Of a DNA stretch of 64,000 bases, positions 1 to 10,030 are shown in pieces. The notes under the pieces are model-generated. The model ran no database searches. It was not told where the DNA came from and worked only from the letters and a program-made list of their open reading frames with translations. The first letter of the stretch is position 1, and every line of letters begins with the position of its first letter. The DNA is taken from positions 1,029,001 through 1,093,000 of the forward strand of contig CP065014.1 of assembly GCA_016700335.1 (NCBI GenBank), read 5' to 3'. The position numbers and the translations under genes are program-made. This DNA is from Chlorobiota bacterium (lineage in GTDB: Bacteria > Bacteroidota > Ignavibacteria > OLB7).

Positions 1-588
1 ACTGTTAATTTATTATCATTTTTTAAAAAAGTAGTACTTTTTTTTGTTTTAGTTTTTATTGCATCGTGTAATAAGCCAGAAACAAAAAATGTAGTAAAAA
101 ATGACATTGAAAAAAAGAAAAATATTTCTCAATTTTCAAGTCCACCTCCACCACCCACACCTTTCCAAATGTTATCTCGAGGATGGCATTACACTGATTA
201 TTTTAAAAGTGGATTGCCTTTAGGTTTTGATACATCTCGATATAGAAGTTTAGTTTTCAGTATGCCTAATGCTAATTTTTTAACTACTGGTAAAAAAGAT
301 TCTTTAGCAGATGAACAAGTAACAACATTTAGAACAAATTATCAATATACAATAGATCATTTGGGTATGACATTCAATTCAGATTCCACTTGTACAGTTT
401 TTAATTCTGATTCAACGGGAACTACCCAAAATGGAAGATGGAGATTAAATAGTTCAAATGATACAATAACTATTTATAATAATACTATTACTGACAGTTA
501 TAAAATAGTTCAATTGGATACATTAACAGTAAATCTAAGGAAATCTATAAGTGGAGTAGCACATGATATTTTTATGCATTCAAATTGA
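1..588 (+). CDS. Lipoprotein, partial at 5' end (lipocalin-like?)
   Basis: Frame 1 is open from the first base of the window to the stop at 586-588, so the gene begins just upstream. The visible N-terminus is a short basic stretch, then a hydrophobic run ending in a lipobox (FIASC, Cys codon 67-69). This marks a lipoprotein signal peptide with lipid attached to that cysteine. A Lys/Asn-rich linker and a proline run follow. The first in-frame ATG, at 169, lies after the signal peptide and is not the true start. The C-terminal half has alternating beta-strand-like segments (NGRWRLNSS, DTITIYNN, DTLTVNLRKS) resembling the small lipocalin-like lipoproteins of Bacteroidota. That resemblance is an inference from pattern. 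No function can be assigned. The next gene on the same strand starts 52 bp downstream. Confidence 0.75.
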   Translation, partial: TVNLLSFFKKVVLFFVLVFIASCNKPETKNVVKNDIEKKKNISQFSSPPPPPTPFQMLSRGWHYTDYFKSGLPLGFDTSRYRSLVFSMPNANFLTTGKKDSLADEQVTTFRTNYQYTIDHLGMTFNSDSTCTVFNSDSTGTTQNGRWRLNSSNDTITIYNNTITDSYKIVQLDTLTVNLRKSISGVAHDIFMHSN

Positions 589-640
589 TGTTATTCAAAT
601 AATTTAAAAATGCTTGATCTAAAACAATCTATTAATTAAT

Positions 641-3600
641 ATGTACAATTTTTTTAAAAATACAAGAAAGAATTTTAATTTAAATATATTTGGATATCTG
701 CTACTGTTTTTAGCTTTTTCATTCCAAAATCTTAAAGCATTTAACTTTACAGTTTCACCTGGTAATAATATGCCAGTTCCGTGTTCTGGAGATGCTATAG
801 AGAGTATAACTATTGATGGTTTAGCTCCAGCAGTTATTGGAACTGTTAATGCTTCTCCCCTTGGTGTTGGAGTTGATGTAAATACTTATGGACTTATTGT
901 GATTGTTGGCGTATTATATGGGCCTGTAGGAGGAGGACAAGGTATTGGAATTACAACTTCTGGTGCAAGTGCTATATTAGTTTCAGCACAAAATTACCCG
1001 ACAGTAGATTGCCCAACACCAGGTTACTATTGGGAAGTTGGAACTGGATCAACTACTGTAGTACCGATGATAGAAACTGGAAGATCTCCTTATTTTACAA
1101 TTAACCGTGAACCAAGATTTAATGTTTGTGGATTTGGTGATTTAACTTCTATTCCTCCAGATATTGGTAATAATCTTTATGTTTGTGAAGGTCAATCTGT
1201 TGCATTTGAAGGTGAAGCAAGTGGATATTTAAATAGTTATAGATGGCAAAGAAATGGTACTGATTTATTTGGTCAATCAGCAACAACTTTATCATTTACT
1301 GCTGCACCTCCTGATGATGGTGCTCAATTTAGACTTAAAGCTTTTCAAGTTACATCAAGAGATGTAAAGAATTGTGGGGGCGATGCTTTCTCAAGAGCAG
1401 TTACTTTAAATGTTGTAGCAACTCCATATGTAGCAAATGCAACAACTTCATCGGCCAATATATGTTCTGGTGGAAATGTCACATTAAATGCTGATTTAGA
1501 GAGAATATTAGGAAATTCAGGACCACAAAGGATACAATATCAATGGGTTAGAAGACCAGCAGGTATTGCTCAATGGTGCGATGTTCCAGGGAATGAAGTA
1601 GGTATAGGTGCACAACAACAATTACCATTAAATGGTGTTAATCAGTCATTAGTACCAGTTGTTGATAATACAACTGGATTAACGCCTGGTATCTATAATT
1701 ATTTTTTAACTATTAAATATCCAAACGGTGCATTAAGCAAAGGAAATTGTACAAATGGGGATATTGCAGGACCACTACAAGTAAGAGTAAATGCTCCTAG
1801 CCAAACAGTTGTAAATAGTCAAGATCTTACACCAAATAGAATGTGTTTGGGTACAAGTTACCCATTAGTAAATAGTATTTTAGTTTCAGGAGGACCAGAT
1901 GTATATTATGAATGGAGATATTCAGTTAGCACTTGCGGAGCAGCACCAGCTGCATCAACAGCAACTGGAGGTACATTAATTGCAACATTAGGACCAAGAT
2001 GTCCTGGAGTTCTTGAACCAGTTAATTTTACACCAACAGATCCTGGTGTATATAGAATTTGGTTATCAGCTGTAGATAGATCTGGAGTTTGTACACCAGC
2101 AGCAGTATTACCAACATTACCTGTTGCATGGACAGATTTGATTGATGTTGTAGCACCGCCAACAGTAACTTCAGGATCGGCTACACCAAGTGAGGTCTGC
2201 GTAGGTACACTTATTGGCCTAACTGCAACGTTACCAAGGTTTGTAGGAAATGATCAAGGAGGAATTACCTCAAATCAAATTAGATTACAATGGTATAGAG
2301 TACCTTCTAGGGGTTTGCTAAATTGCTTGCCATTTGGCAGTAAGGTAAATATTGGAGCTCCTTTTATTCCTGCGTGTAATGCAGGTACTTTTACTACAAC
2401 AGCTATAAATGATAATACTGCAGGTTTGGCACCTGGCTATTATGATTATTATCTTGAAGCAATGATGCCAGATGGATTGTTAGCTCCATGTGTAAATGGA
2501 AATATTTATGGACCTATTACAGCAAAAGTAAATGATGTTACAAAAGTAGATCTTGAAGCAAGTACTGCAGTTCCAAGAGATGTTTGTGCTGGTGATCAAA
2601 TAAAACTTGATTTTAATGTTGCTGTTCATGGCGGTCCGGATGTAGTATATCAATGGTTTAGACATGATCCACCAACACCATGTGGAGTTGCTCCAATTCA
2701 TGCAATACCAGGCACATTAGGAACAGCTATTGGTCCACAGTTAGGTCCATTATGTTCAGGTCCAGTTGCCACGGTTACAACTAATTTGCCAACAACTCCA
2801 GGAACATATCAATTCTGGGTTGATGCAATTTCAAATACTCCTGGTTGCTTATTAACGCAGGTAAATAAATTAGGACCTATTAATGTTACAGTTAATAATC
2901 CATCTTCAACACTTGCTACAATAACTACAGTATCACCTTTAAATGTCTGTTTAAACGATGGTTCGGCAGCTGCTGATGTAGCTTTATCAGGTAGTGTTAC
3001 AACTAGTGGAGGACCTGGTACATTATATCAATGGTATAGAGTTAAAGCAACAGATTGTATTATTGCTCCTCCAAACAGAACAACTAGAACTCCATTAACT
3101 GGTACTGCAGTAGGACCTCAATTTGGACCAAGTTGTATAACTCCAATTGTAGTAAATTATACTGATCAAGCTACTGCCGGAAAATACTATTATTATTTAG
3201 ATGCTTTTGTATCTGGAAATACAGTTTGTAGACCATTTCAAGTAAATGATAATCCAGTAATTGTTAACGTTAGAGGATTTAATTCTTTACAAATACATGC
3301 ACAAGTTCCAAGATTTGTATGTGTTGGTCAATCATTAAATATGAATGTTGATTTAGATGTTTCATCATTTGAGATTGCAGATCCTAATAATGCTGTTAGA
3401 ATTGAATGGTTTGAATCGCCAGTAAATGTAGCTTTGTTACCTCCATTAAATACAAATAGTGTTGTTAACGATCCTATTATTTGTGGTGGATTACCACAAC
3501 CACCTGCTTTTGGAACACCAGTTGCTTATACAAGATTTGGAGTACAAGATATTTTCTGTCCAGGATTTAAAGGAATAATAACACCACCAAAATTAGTACC

Positions 3601-6600
3601 TACAGTTCCAGGAATGTATAATTATTATTTTAGATTATCATTCTTATCAGGCGGAGTGCAAGATCCTACTTGCGTTTCAGTTTGTAGGTTTGCAGGTACT
3701 ATAGTTGTTAATACAGCTCCTGTTATTAATCAGCTATTACCACCTATAACAATTGTATGTCCAAATCAAGCAATTGTATTACCAATTAAAATTGAGGGTG
3801 AGAAAGGTGAAGTTGCAGCTATTGATGCACCACCTGCTGCAGCACCACCAGTTACATTAGATGATGATCCATTAAATTATCAATGGTATAGAAATGGATT
3901 ACCTGTAAATCCACCAGCTATTTTTACTACAAGTACTTTAGCACCAACTAATTCTACAAGATATCAATATACTTCAGGATTTATTCCAAATATAGATCAT
4001 GGTGGACAGATTATGCCAGTTGCAACTGCAACTGCTACAACCCCAACAGTTGTAACAGGTCCTTTTGAGATGACTTTTACAACCCCTATTGTTCCACCAG
4101 CTGGAATTCCGGGTGTTATAATGGATGGTGATATTATTGAGATAGTAGCATATAATAGGTGTGGAGCAACTAAAACTAGTACAAGAATAAGAATATTTAA
4201 CGCGACAATTTCATCTCCAGTTCCAAAAGTTAACATTTGTGTAGGTCAAACTGCACAGATTACATCTACTTTAACAATGGGTGGTTTAACTGCTACTTCA
4301 ATACCAATTAGTTATCAATGGTATAGAATACCAGCTAAACCAAATGGTGAAAAAGGTGATTTAAGACCAGTTGTATGTCAATTACCAGCACCTCCTGGAA
4401 GTCCATTATCTCAAGAATTGGCAACTACAATTGTTGGTGCAGGTACTGCTTTTAGTGGTAATTTAGCTGTAGGAACACCATTGCCACATGATTTTACTTA
4501 TACAACTCCACCATCAGCAATATGCGGTGGAACAACAGCTAATAATAATGATTGTTACTTTTTAGTTATAAATACTGGTTTTTGTAGAATCCCAGATATA
4601 TCTGGTTTACCTTTTGCTGTTGGACCTCCAGTGTTACCAGCAACATGTGCAACTATTCAAACCACAATTAATACATTAGCACCTGTTTGTATAAATGTTG
4701 GTACTACTCCAAGATTATCAGTACAACCACAAAATCAAACTGTTTGTTCTCAAGAAGAAATTTTACAAACAATTGCACCTGTAACTACTGATATTCCAGG
4801 TTTTCCAGCAATTGCAACAGGACCAACTTCATCAAGTACAGCAAGTTTGGTAGGTGGTTATAGTGCTACATTTAGAGCTAGAGTCGATTTAACACCATAT
4901 GATTTAACTAGATTAGCTCCAACATTAGTACCGGCAGGGACAAGAAATACACAACAAACTTGTCCTAATAATATTAACCCTGCTGGAGGATTTAATAATA
5001 CAGGTGGATTAGATGTAAATGGTACGAATATTTCAATTGAATGGTTTAAACAATCTTCAACAGGTTCTCCAGTTTCAGTTTGGAAAGGTGTATTAAATAC
5101 TTCAGGATCTGGTGCAGTTACTGCAACAGGAAATTCTTCTTTAATTCAATTATCTGCAGGAGTAGGGACACATGGTAATTATATAGCTGTAGTAACAGCT
5201 AATCCTTTAACTGCTCAGGCTTCTATTGGTACAGCTGGCTTAAGTGCTGCTGATTTAATAAATGTTAATAATACTTTAGGACATATTGAACTCAGAGTTC
5301 CTCCAACTGTTTTACAACCAGAACAAATTCCAAACTCAGTAGATCCTACTGATGGTGATTTATATTATATGGTTGTAACTAATTCGTGTGGTGTAACTGT
5401 TTCTGATAAAGCTAAGCTTACAGTTAATCAACCTATTAGATTAGTTACTCCACCAGCTAATAGAACTGTTTGTGAACAACAATCAGCTCAATTCTGTGTT
5501 ACTGCAACTGGTTCAGGACTAAAATATCAATGGTATAGAGGTTTACCTCCTTCTCCATTATCACAGTTAACAGGACCAACTTTAGCTCCTAATTCTCCAC
5601 AAATATTAAATGTATTAAAAAGTGGTCAAAATGCTTCAATTGCTCCTCAAGCAATAGCTGGTGCTACTTCTAATTGTTATACAATTACACCAACTTCAGC
5701 AAAAGATGATGACGGAGCTATATTCTTTGTTGTCATAGAAGGTAATTGTCCAACTGCAGGGTATGTTCCAGTAATTCCAGGACCATTAGCAAATAACGCT
5801 AGAACAACAACTAATGGAAGTATTATAGTTCCAGCTACAACTACTTTAGATCAATCAATAAAAGCATTATTTGGTCCAGTTCAATTAAGAGTTAATCAAG
5901 CTCCTAAAATTGTTAATCAACCATTGCCACAAGAAGTTTGTTTGAACTCTCCTTTCAGTTTAGGAGTTAAAGCAATTGGTACTGATTTATCTTATCAATG
6001 GTATAAAAATGGAATACCAATTGCAGCTCCAATGGGTACTAAATCAACATTTGATATAACTTCAGCTCAGTTAACAGACGATGCAACTTATTATGTTGAT
6101 GTTACAGGAGGAGGTGTATGTGGTACAACAGCAGTTGGAAGTGTTCCAATTAAAGTTACAATTAATACTCCACCAGCAATTGTTGAACAGCCTATTAATG
6201 TGGCAATTTGTGAAGGTGATAACTTTAGAATGAAAGTAAAAGCTACTGGTAAGAATTTAAAATACCAATGGTATAAAGATGGAGTTAATCCAATTAATTT
6301 AATTTCAGGTGCGGTAAGTGCAGAATATATAGTTACTAATACTGTATTAAAAGATTCAGGTGTTTATTATGTAGTAATTGAAGGTGATTGTCCACCAAGC
6401 CCAATAACAAGCATTGGTGCAATTGCAACTGTTAAAGCAAAACCTAACTTAGTTGCAAGTACAAAAGATACTTCTGTTTGTTTGAATACTCAGTTAAGGA
6501 TGTACGCAACAGCAACTGGAACTAACATAGTATTCCAATGGTATAAAAATGGAACATTGTTAGGAAATGCCATAGCAGGAGATGTAGTATCTGTTGTTGA

Positions 6601-9600
6601 TGCAAAAACAAAAATCTCAGCTTATACCTTACCATCAGCTCAACTTGGAGATGGGGGTGATTATTATGTAAAAATTAGTGGAGATTGTAAACCTGATGTA
6701 TTAGTTGGACCAATCAAAGTAACAATTGATACTCCTCCATTAATAACAGGAAAGTCACAATCGCCATTAGAAGTTTGTGAAGGAAGTCCATTTACTTTAT
6801 CAGTAACTGCAACTGGTACAAATTTAGTCTATTTATGGGAGAAGTTTAATCCAATAACAACTCCTCCTGTTTGGATGCCAGTTGGTACAAATGCATCAAG
6901 TTATACAGTAAATAGTGCCTTAAAGATAGATCAAGGAAAATATAGAGTAACAGTAACAGGTAAATGTGGTGGTCCAATTCAACAAACAGAATTTGATGTT
7001 ATTGTAAATATAAAACCATATATAATCTATGCTTCTGATGACACATTAGTATGTGAAAATCAAGCGTTTTATTTCAAAGTTTATTCGGAAGGAACACCAT
7101 TTAAATTTGAGACAAGATTAAGATATCAATGGAAACGTAATGGTATTGATATAATTGGGGGAAATGATAGTATAATGTCATCTGGAAAAACATTAATAGA
7201 AGATGAAGGAACATATCAAGTAGAAGTTAGTGGTTTATGTGGCAAGGTGTTAAGTGCCCCAATGGTATTGTCAGTAAAACGAAGTGTTGAACTAAGTATA
7301 CAACCAAAACCACAAACAGTATGTGTAGGAGAGAAAGCCCATTTTGAAGTACAGTCAAGTGGCATACAGTATCCATCACAAGCATATCAATTGTCATATC
7401 AATGGCAGAAGAATGGAAATGATATACCAGGAGCAAACGCATATATATATGATATAAATAATGCAAGTCCAGGAGATGCAGGAATATATAATTGTGTAGT
7501 AACAAATAGTTGTGCAAGGAAAGTCAGTAATTATGTACAGTTACAAATCAGTGATGCACCATTTATCAAGACAGCCTTAACAGATAAGAAGATATGTTCA
7601 GGAAGTGGAGCAACAATGATGATAGAAGCCCAAGGAGTAGGCTTATCATATAGCTGGACAAAGAATGGCATTCCAATAATAGGAGCAAACAGTAATATAA
7701 TAATGATAAGCTCAGCACAAGTATCGGATGCAGGAACCTATGAGGTAACAGTAATAGGTGTTTGTGGAGGAAAGACAGTAAAGAGCACAGGAAAGCTTGA
7801 AGTGTTAGAATCCCCACAAATAACAGCACAACCATTGCCTCCAGAAAGGAATGTATGTTTAGGTGGCAGAGAGAGCATAACCATAGGAGTAAGTACAAAC
7901 GTAGGAGTTAGCTATCAATGGAGAAAGAATGGAACAGCAATAGCAGGAGCAACAGGAGCAACATTAACAATAAACGGAATCACAACAAGTGATATAGCAG
8001 AGTATGATGTAGTAATAACAGGAGATTGTGGAGGACAAACAATAAGTAGCAAAGTTAAGTTCATACAAAGTACCCCACCAAACATAACCACAGGATTAAA
8101 AGATGTGGTAATATGCGAAGGAGGAGTAATAGGCTTAAATGTAAGTGGCTCAAACATCCAGAGATATGAATGGAGGAAAGATGGGTTGTTGTTGAATGGA
8201 GAGACAAGATCAAGTATAAATATCAGTGGAGCGAATAGTAGAGATGGAGGGACTTATTCAGTAACGGGCATAGGAGATTGTAATCCACCAGCAACAAGCA
8301 GTAGTAGAGTAACGATAACCCAATCAGCAAGACTTAGCATAGGATTAAGTGATAAGGTAGGCTGTAGTGGGGATAATATAAGTTTCAATGTAACAGCGAT
8401 AGGAACAGGACTAACCTATGTATGGAAACATAATGGAGTAGTAATAAACGGAGCAAACAGCAATACATTAAACATCCCACAAGCAACAGGAACAGATGGA
8501 GGAGAATATGAATGTATAATAAGCAATGGGTGTGGAGAGAACATAGTAACGAAGGGAACATTGCTAATGAACAGCATACCAATAATAAGCAGTCATCCAT
8601 TAGGCGGAACATATTGTGAAGGAGACGGCTTAGTATTGGGAGTAAAAGCAAGTGGCTCAGGATTGAAGTACCAATGGAGAAAAAATGGTGTATCTATTAA
8701 TGGAGCAATTGGTAACACTATTAGTATAATTGCAGTAACAATTATGGATGTTGGAGATTACGATGTATTTATAACTGGAGATTGCGGCAATGGAGGAACA
8801 ACAAGTAACATTGCAAAAGTTACTGTAAACAAAGTTTCTTTAACTGGCGTATCAAATTTAGAACTTAAAACAATGGGTGGAGATACAACAACTGGAGAAT
8901 TAAGATTAAAGAATACTGGAATAAGTGATGTAAATATTGGAAATATCTCTAGTTTATTAAGTCCATTCAAAATTTTATCAAGTACACCAAGTAGCGGATT
9001 GTTAAAGAAAGGTGAAGAGTTAGTAATTAAAGTTGAATATGCTGGATCAGATGGTACTCAGAGTGATACAATCAGAGTAAAAGTAAGTAGTCCTTGCGAA
9101 CAAGAGGTAAAATTATTAGTACGCGGCACAAGTGAAGGCAGGTTAGCAGAAGCAGGAATGGAGATATCAAACATAGAGGGATTGGCGAAACAAACAGAAC
9201 CAGTAAGCTTGATAGTAAAATATACAGGAGATACAAAAGGCTTAAAGGAGAGTGGAGTAAGCGAAGTAACAATCAAGGTAAGATATAATTCAAACTTGCT
9301 AACCCCAACAGATGCAGGAGCACGTCAACAGTTGGCGTATGAAGTAAAGGATAACAAAAAATGGGCAATAATGACACTAACAACAAAGAATCCATTTACA
9401 ATCACAGGAACAAAGTTAGATAAGCAAAGTGGAGGTCCAGGCGAAGTGTTGTTTAATATCCCAATGTATGTATTACTAGGAGACACAATAAGTACACCAA
9501 TAACATTTGTAGGTAGCCCAGTATATACAGGAGGAAAAGTAAGGATAACAAAACTAATCAATGGAAAGTTTGACTTAAATGGAATATGTGAGAAAGGAGA

Positions 9601-9886
9601 TAAACGATTAATAGGAGGAGGATTGAGTATAACAAAAATAAGTCCGAACCCAGCGACTGGCAGTATGAAGTTAAATTACCAAAGTGATAGGAGTGGCAAG
9701 CTAGAAGTAGTAATAACAGATATGAGAGGAGAGACGAAACTAATGAAGATTCTGGAAGAAGGAGTAGGAATAAATTCAGAATTAAGTGAACAAATAAACG
9801 TAAGCGAGTTATCAAGTGGAATGTATTTTATCGAGTTAAGACAAGAAGGAAAAACAGATAAAAAAATACTACAGATAGTAAAATAA
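641..9886 (+). CDS. Giant secreted multi-Ig-domain protein with T9SS sorting domain
   Basis: A 3,081-residue surface or secreted protein. A signal peptide covers about residues 1-33, with cleavage likely after NLKA. Two classes of Ig-like module follow. About ten longer modules (roughly residues 180-1600) carry a Cys-x-G start, a YQWYR-type core and a 'PGxYxYYL' end. Twelve shorter modules of about 90 residues (roughly 1607-2727) have the pattern VCEG...ATG..L.YQWYKNG..I.GA...D.G.Y.V.V.G.CG. Next come a choice-of-anchor-D-like domain (about 2732-2834), a domain with strands resembling cohesin folds, and a C-terminal T9SS type A sorting domain from about residue 3000 (ISPNPATGS ... SSGMYFIEL ... 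KKILQIVK). The family is usually adhesive or structural; ligand binding cannot be read from sequence. Third-position codon choice changes in blocks along the gene (see findings). A strong terminator follows at 9926. Confidence 0.9.
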   Translation: MYNFFKNTRKNFNLNIFGYLLLFLAFSFQNLKAFNFTVSPGNNMPVPCSGDAIESITIDGLAPAVIGTVNASPLGVGVDVNTYGLIVIVGVLYGPVGGGQGIGITTSGASAILVSAQNYPTVDCPTPGYYWEVGTGSTTVVPMIETGRSPYFTINREPRFNVCGFGDLTSIPPDIGNNLYVCEGQSVAFEGEASGYLNSYRWQRNGTDLFGQSATTLSFTAAPPDDGAQFRLKAFQVTSRDVKNCGGDAFSRAVTLNVVATPYVANATTSSANICSGGNVTLNADLERILGNSGPQRIQYQWVRRPAGIAQWCDVPGNEVGIGAQQQLPLNGVNQSLVPVVDNTTGLTPGIYNYFLTIKYPNGALSKGNCTNGDIAGPLQVRVNAPSQTVVNSQDLTPNRMCLGTSYPLVNSILVSGGPDVYYEWRYSVSTCGAAPAASTATGGTLIATLGPRCPGVLEPVNFTPTDPGVYRIWLSAVDRSGVCTPAAVLPTLPVAWTDLIDVVAPPTVTSGSATPSEVCVGTLIGLTATLPRFVGNDQGGITSNQIRLQWYRVPSRGLLNCLPFGSKVNIGAPFIPACNAGTFTTTAINDNTAGLAPGYYDYYLEAMMPDGLLAPCVNGNIYGPITAKVNDVTKVDLEASTAVPRDVCAGDQIKLDFNVAVHGGPDVVYQWFRHDPPTPCGVAPIHAIPGTLGTAIGPQLGPLCSGPVATVTTNLPTTPGTYQFWVDAISNTPGCLLTQVNKLGPINVTVNNPSSTLATITTVSPLNVCLNDGSAAADVALSGSVTTSGGPGTLYQWYRVKATDCIIAPPNRTTRTPLTGTAVGPQFGPSCITPIVVNYTDQATAGKYYYYLDAFVSGNTVCRPFQVNDNPVIVNVRGFNSLQIHAQVPRFVCVGQSLNMNVDLDVSSFEIADPNNAVRIEWFESPVNVALLPPLNTNSVVNDPIICGGLPQPPAFGTPVAYTRFGVQDIFCPGFKGIITPPKLVPTVPGMYNYYFRLSFLSGGVQDPTCVSVCRFAGTIVVNTAPVINQLLPPITIVCPNQAIVLPIKIEGEKGEVAAIDAPPAAAPPVTLDDDPLNYQWYRNGLPVNPPAIFTTSTLAPTNSTRYQYTSGFIPNIDHGGQIMPVATATATTPTVVTGPFEMTFTTPIVPPAGIPGVIMDGDIIEIVAYNRCGATKTSTRIRIFNATISSPVPKVNICVGQTAQITSTLTMGGLTATSIPISYQWYRIPAKPNGEKGDLRPVVCQLPAPPGSPLSQELATTIVGAGTAFSGNLAVGTPLPHDFTYTTPPSAICGGTTANNNDCYFLVINTGFCRIPDISGLPFAVGPPVLPATCATIQTTINTLAPVCINVGTTPRLSVQPQNQTVCSQEEILQTIAPVTTDIPGFPAIATGPTSSSTASLVGGYSATFRARVDLTPYDLTRLAPTLVPAGTRNTQQTCPNNINPAGGFNNTGGLDVNGTNISIEWFKQSSTGSPVSVWKGVLNTSGSGAVTATGNSSLIQLSAGVGTHGNYIAVVTANPLTAQASIGTAGLSAADLINVNNTLGHIELRVPPTVLQPEQIPNSVDPTDGDLYYMVVTNSCGVTVSDKAKLTVNQPIRLVTPPANRTVCEQQSAQFCVTATGSGLKYQWYRGLPPSPLSQLTGPTLAPNSPQILNVLKSGQNASIAPQAIAGATSNCYTITPTSAKDDDGAIFFVVIEGNCPTAGYVPVIPGPLANNARTTTNGSIIVPATTTLDQSIKALFGPVQLRVNQAPKIVNQPLPQEVCLNSPFSLGVKAIGTDLSYQWYKNGIPIAAPMGTKSTFDITSAQLTDDATYYVDVTGGGVCGTTAVGSVPIKVTINTPPAIVEQPINVAICEGDNFRMKVKATGKNLKYQWYKDGVNPINLISGAVSAEYIVTNTVLKDSGVYYVVIEGDCPPSPITSIGAIATVKAKPNLVASTKDTSVCLNTQLRMYATATGTNIVFQWYKNGTLLGNAIAGDVVSVVDAKTKISAYTLPSAQLGDGGDYYVKISGDCKPDVLVGPIKVTIDTPPLITGKSQSPLEVCEGSPFTLSVTATGTNLVYLWEKFNPITTPPVWMPVGTNASSYTVNSALKIDQGKYRVTVTGKCGGPIQQTEFDVIVNIKPYIIYASDDTLVCENQAFYFKVYSEGTPFKFETRLRYQWKRNGIDIIGGNDSIMSSGKTLIEDEGTYQVEVSGLCGKVLSAPMVLSVKRSVELSIQPKPQTVCVGEKAHFEVQSSGIQYPSQAYQLSYQWQKNGNDIPGANAYIYDINNASPGDAGIYNCVVTNSCARKVSNYVQLQISDAPFIKTALTDKKICSGSGATMMIEAQGVGLSYSWTKNGIPIIGANSNIIMISSAQVSDAGTYEVTVIGVCGGKTVKSTGKLEVLESPQITAQPLPPERNVCLGGRESITIGVSTNVGVSYQWRKNGTAIAGATGATLTINGITTSDIAEYDVVITGDCGGQTISSKVKFIQSTPPNITTGLKDVVICEGGVIGLNVSGSNIQRYEWRKDGLLLNGETRSSINISGANSRDGGTYSVTGIGDCNPPATSSSRVTITQSARLSIGLSDKVGCSGDNISFNVTAIGTGLTYVWKHNGVVINGANSNTLNIPQATGTDGGEYECIISNGCGENIVTKGTLLMNSIPIISSHPLGGTYCEGDGLVLGVKASGSGLKYQWRKNGVSINGAIGNTISIIAVTIMDVGDYDVFITGDCGNGGTTSNIAKVTVNKVSLTGVSNLELKTMGGDTTTGELRLKNTGISDVNIGNISSLLSPFKILSSTPSSGLLKKGEELVIKVEYAGSDGTQSDTIRVKVSSPCEQEVKLLVRGTSEGRLAEAGMEISNIEGLAKQTEPVSLIVKYTGDTKGLKESGVSEVTIKVRYNSNLLTPTDAGARQQLAYEVKDNKKWAIMTLTTKNPFTITGTKLDKQSGGPGEVLFNIPMYVLLGDTISTPITFVGSPVYTGGKVRITKLINGKFDLNGICEKGDKRLIGGGLSITKISPNPATGSMKLNYQSDRSGKLEVVITDMRGETKLMKILEEGVGINSELSEQINVSELSSGMYFIELRQEGKTDKKILQIVK

Positions 9887-9925
9887 TTATATAAGAATAT
9901 ATAATTAGTGTTAAATAATAAGACT

Positions 9926-9962
9926 CCGTCTCAAAATTAAAATTTGAGGCGGATTTTTTTTT
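9926..9962 (+). terminator. Rho-independent terminator of the giant Ig gene
   Basis: A 10-bp stem (ccgtctcaaa with tttgaggcgg, one G-T wobble) and a 7-nt loop are followed by a run of nine T. It lies 40 bp after the stop of the 3,081-residue protein. Confidence 0.9.
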
Positions 9963-9979
9963 CAACAAATCCAGTAAGC

Positions 9980-10030
9980 CGCATAAAACCTTGCTTTGTT
10001 CTATAGAACGCATAAAACCTTGCTTTGTTC
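9980..10030. repeat. Short direct repeat, two copies 29 bp apart
   Basis: A 22-nt sequence beginning cgcataaaaccttgc occurs at 9980-10001 and again at 10009-10030, separated by 7 bp (tatagaa). The two copies are identical. It sits just after the terminator of the giant gene. There is no coding context and I do not recognise the element. Confidence 0.85.

Noticed and set aside
7227..9815. Several antisense open frames of 60-110 codons inside the giant Ig gene
   Set aside because: Their products are runs of Leu, Ser and His or of low complexity, they mirror the A-ending codon blocks of the sense gene, and none has a plausible start context or domain.
9828..10013. A 61-codon antisense frame over the giant gene's terminator
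   Set aside because: It spans the terminator hairpin and the direct repeat and has low-complexity sequence.
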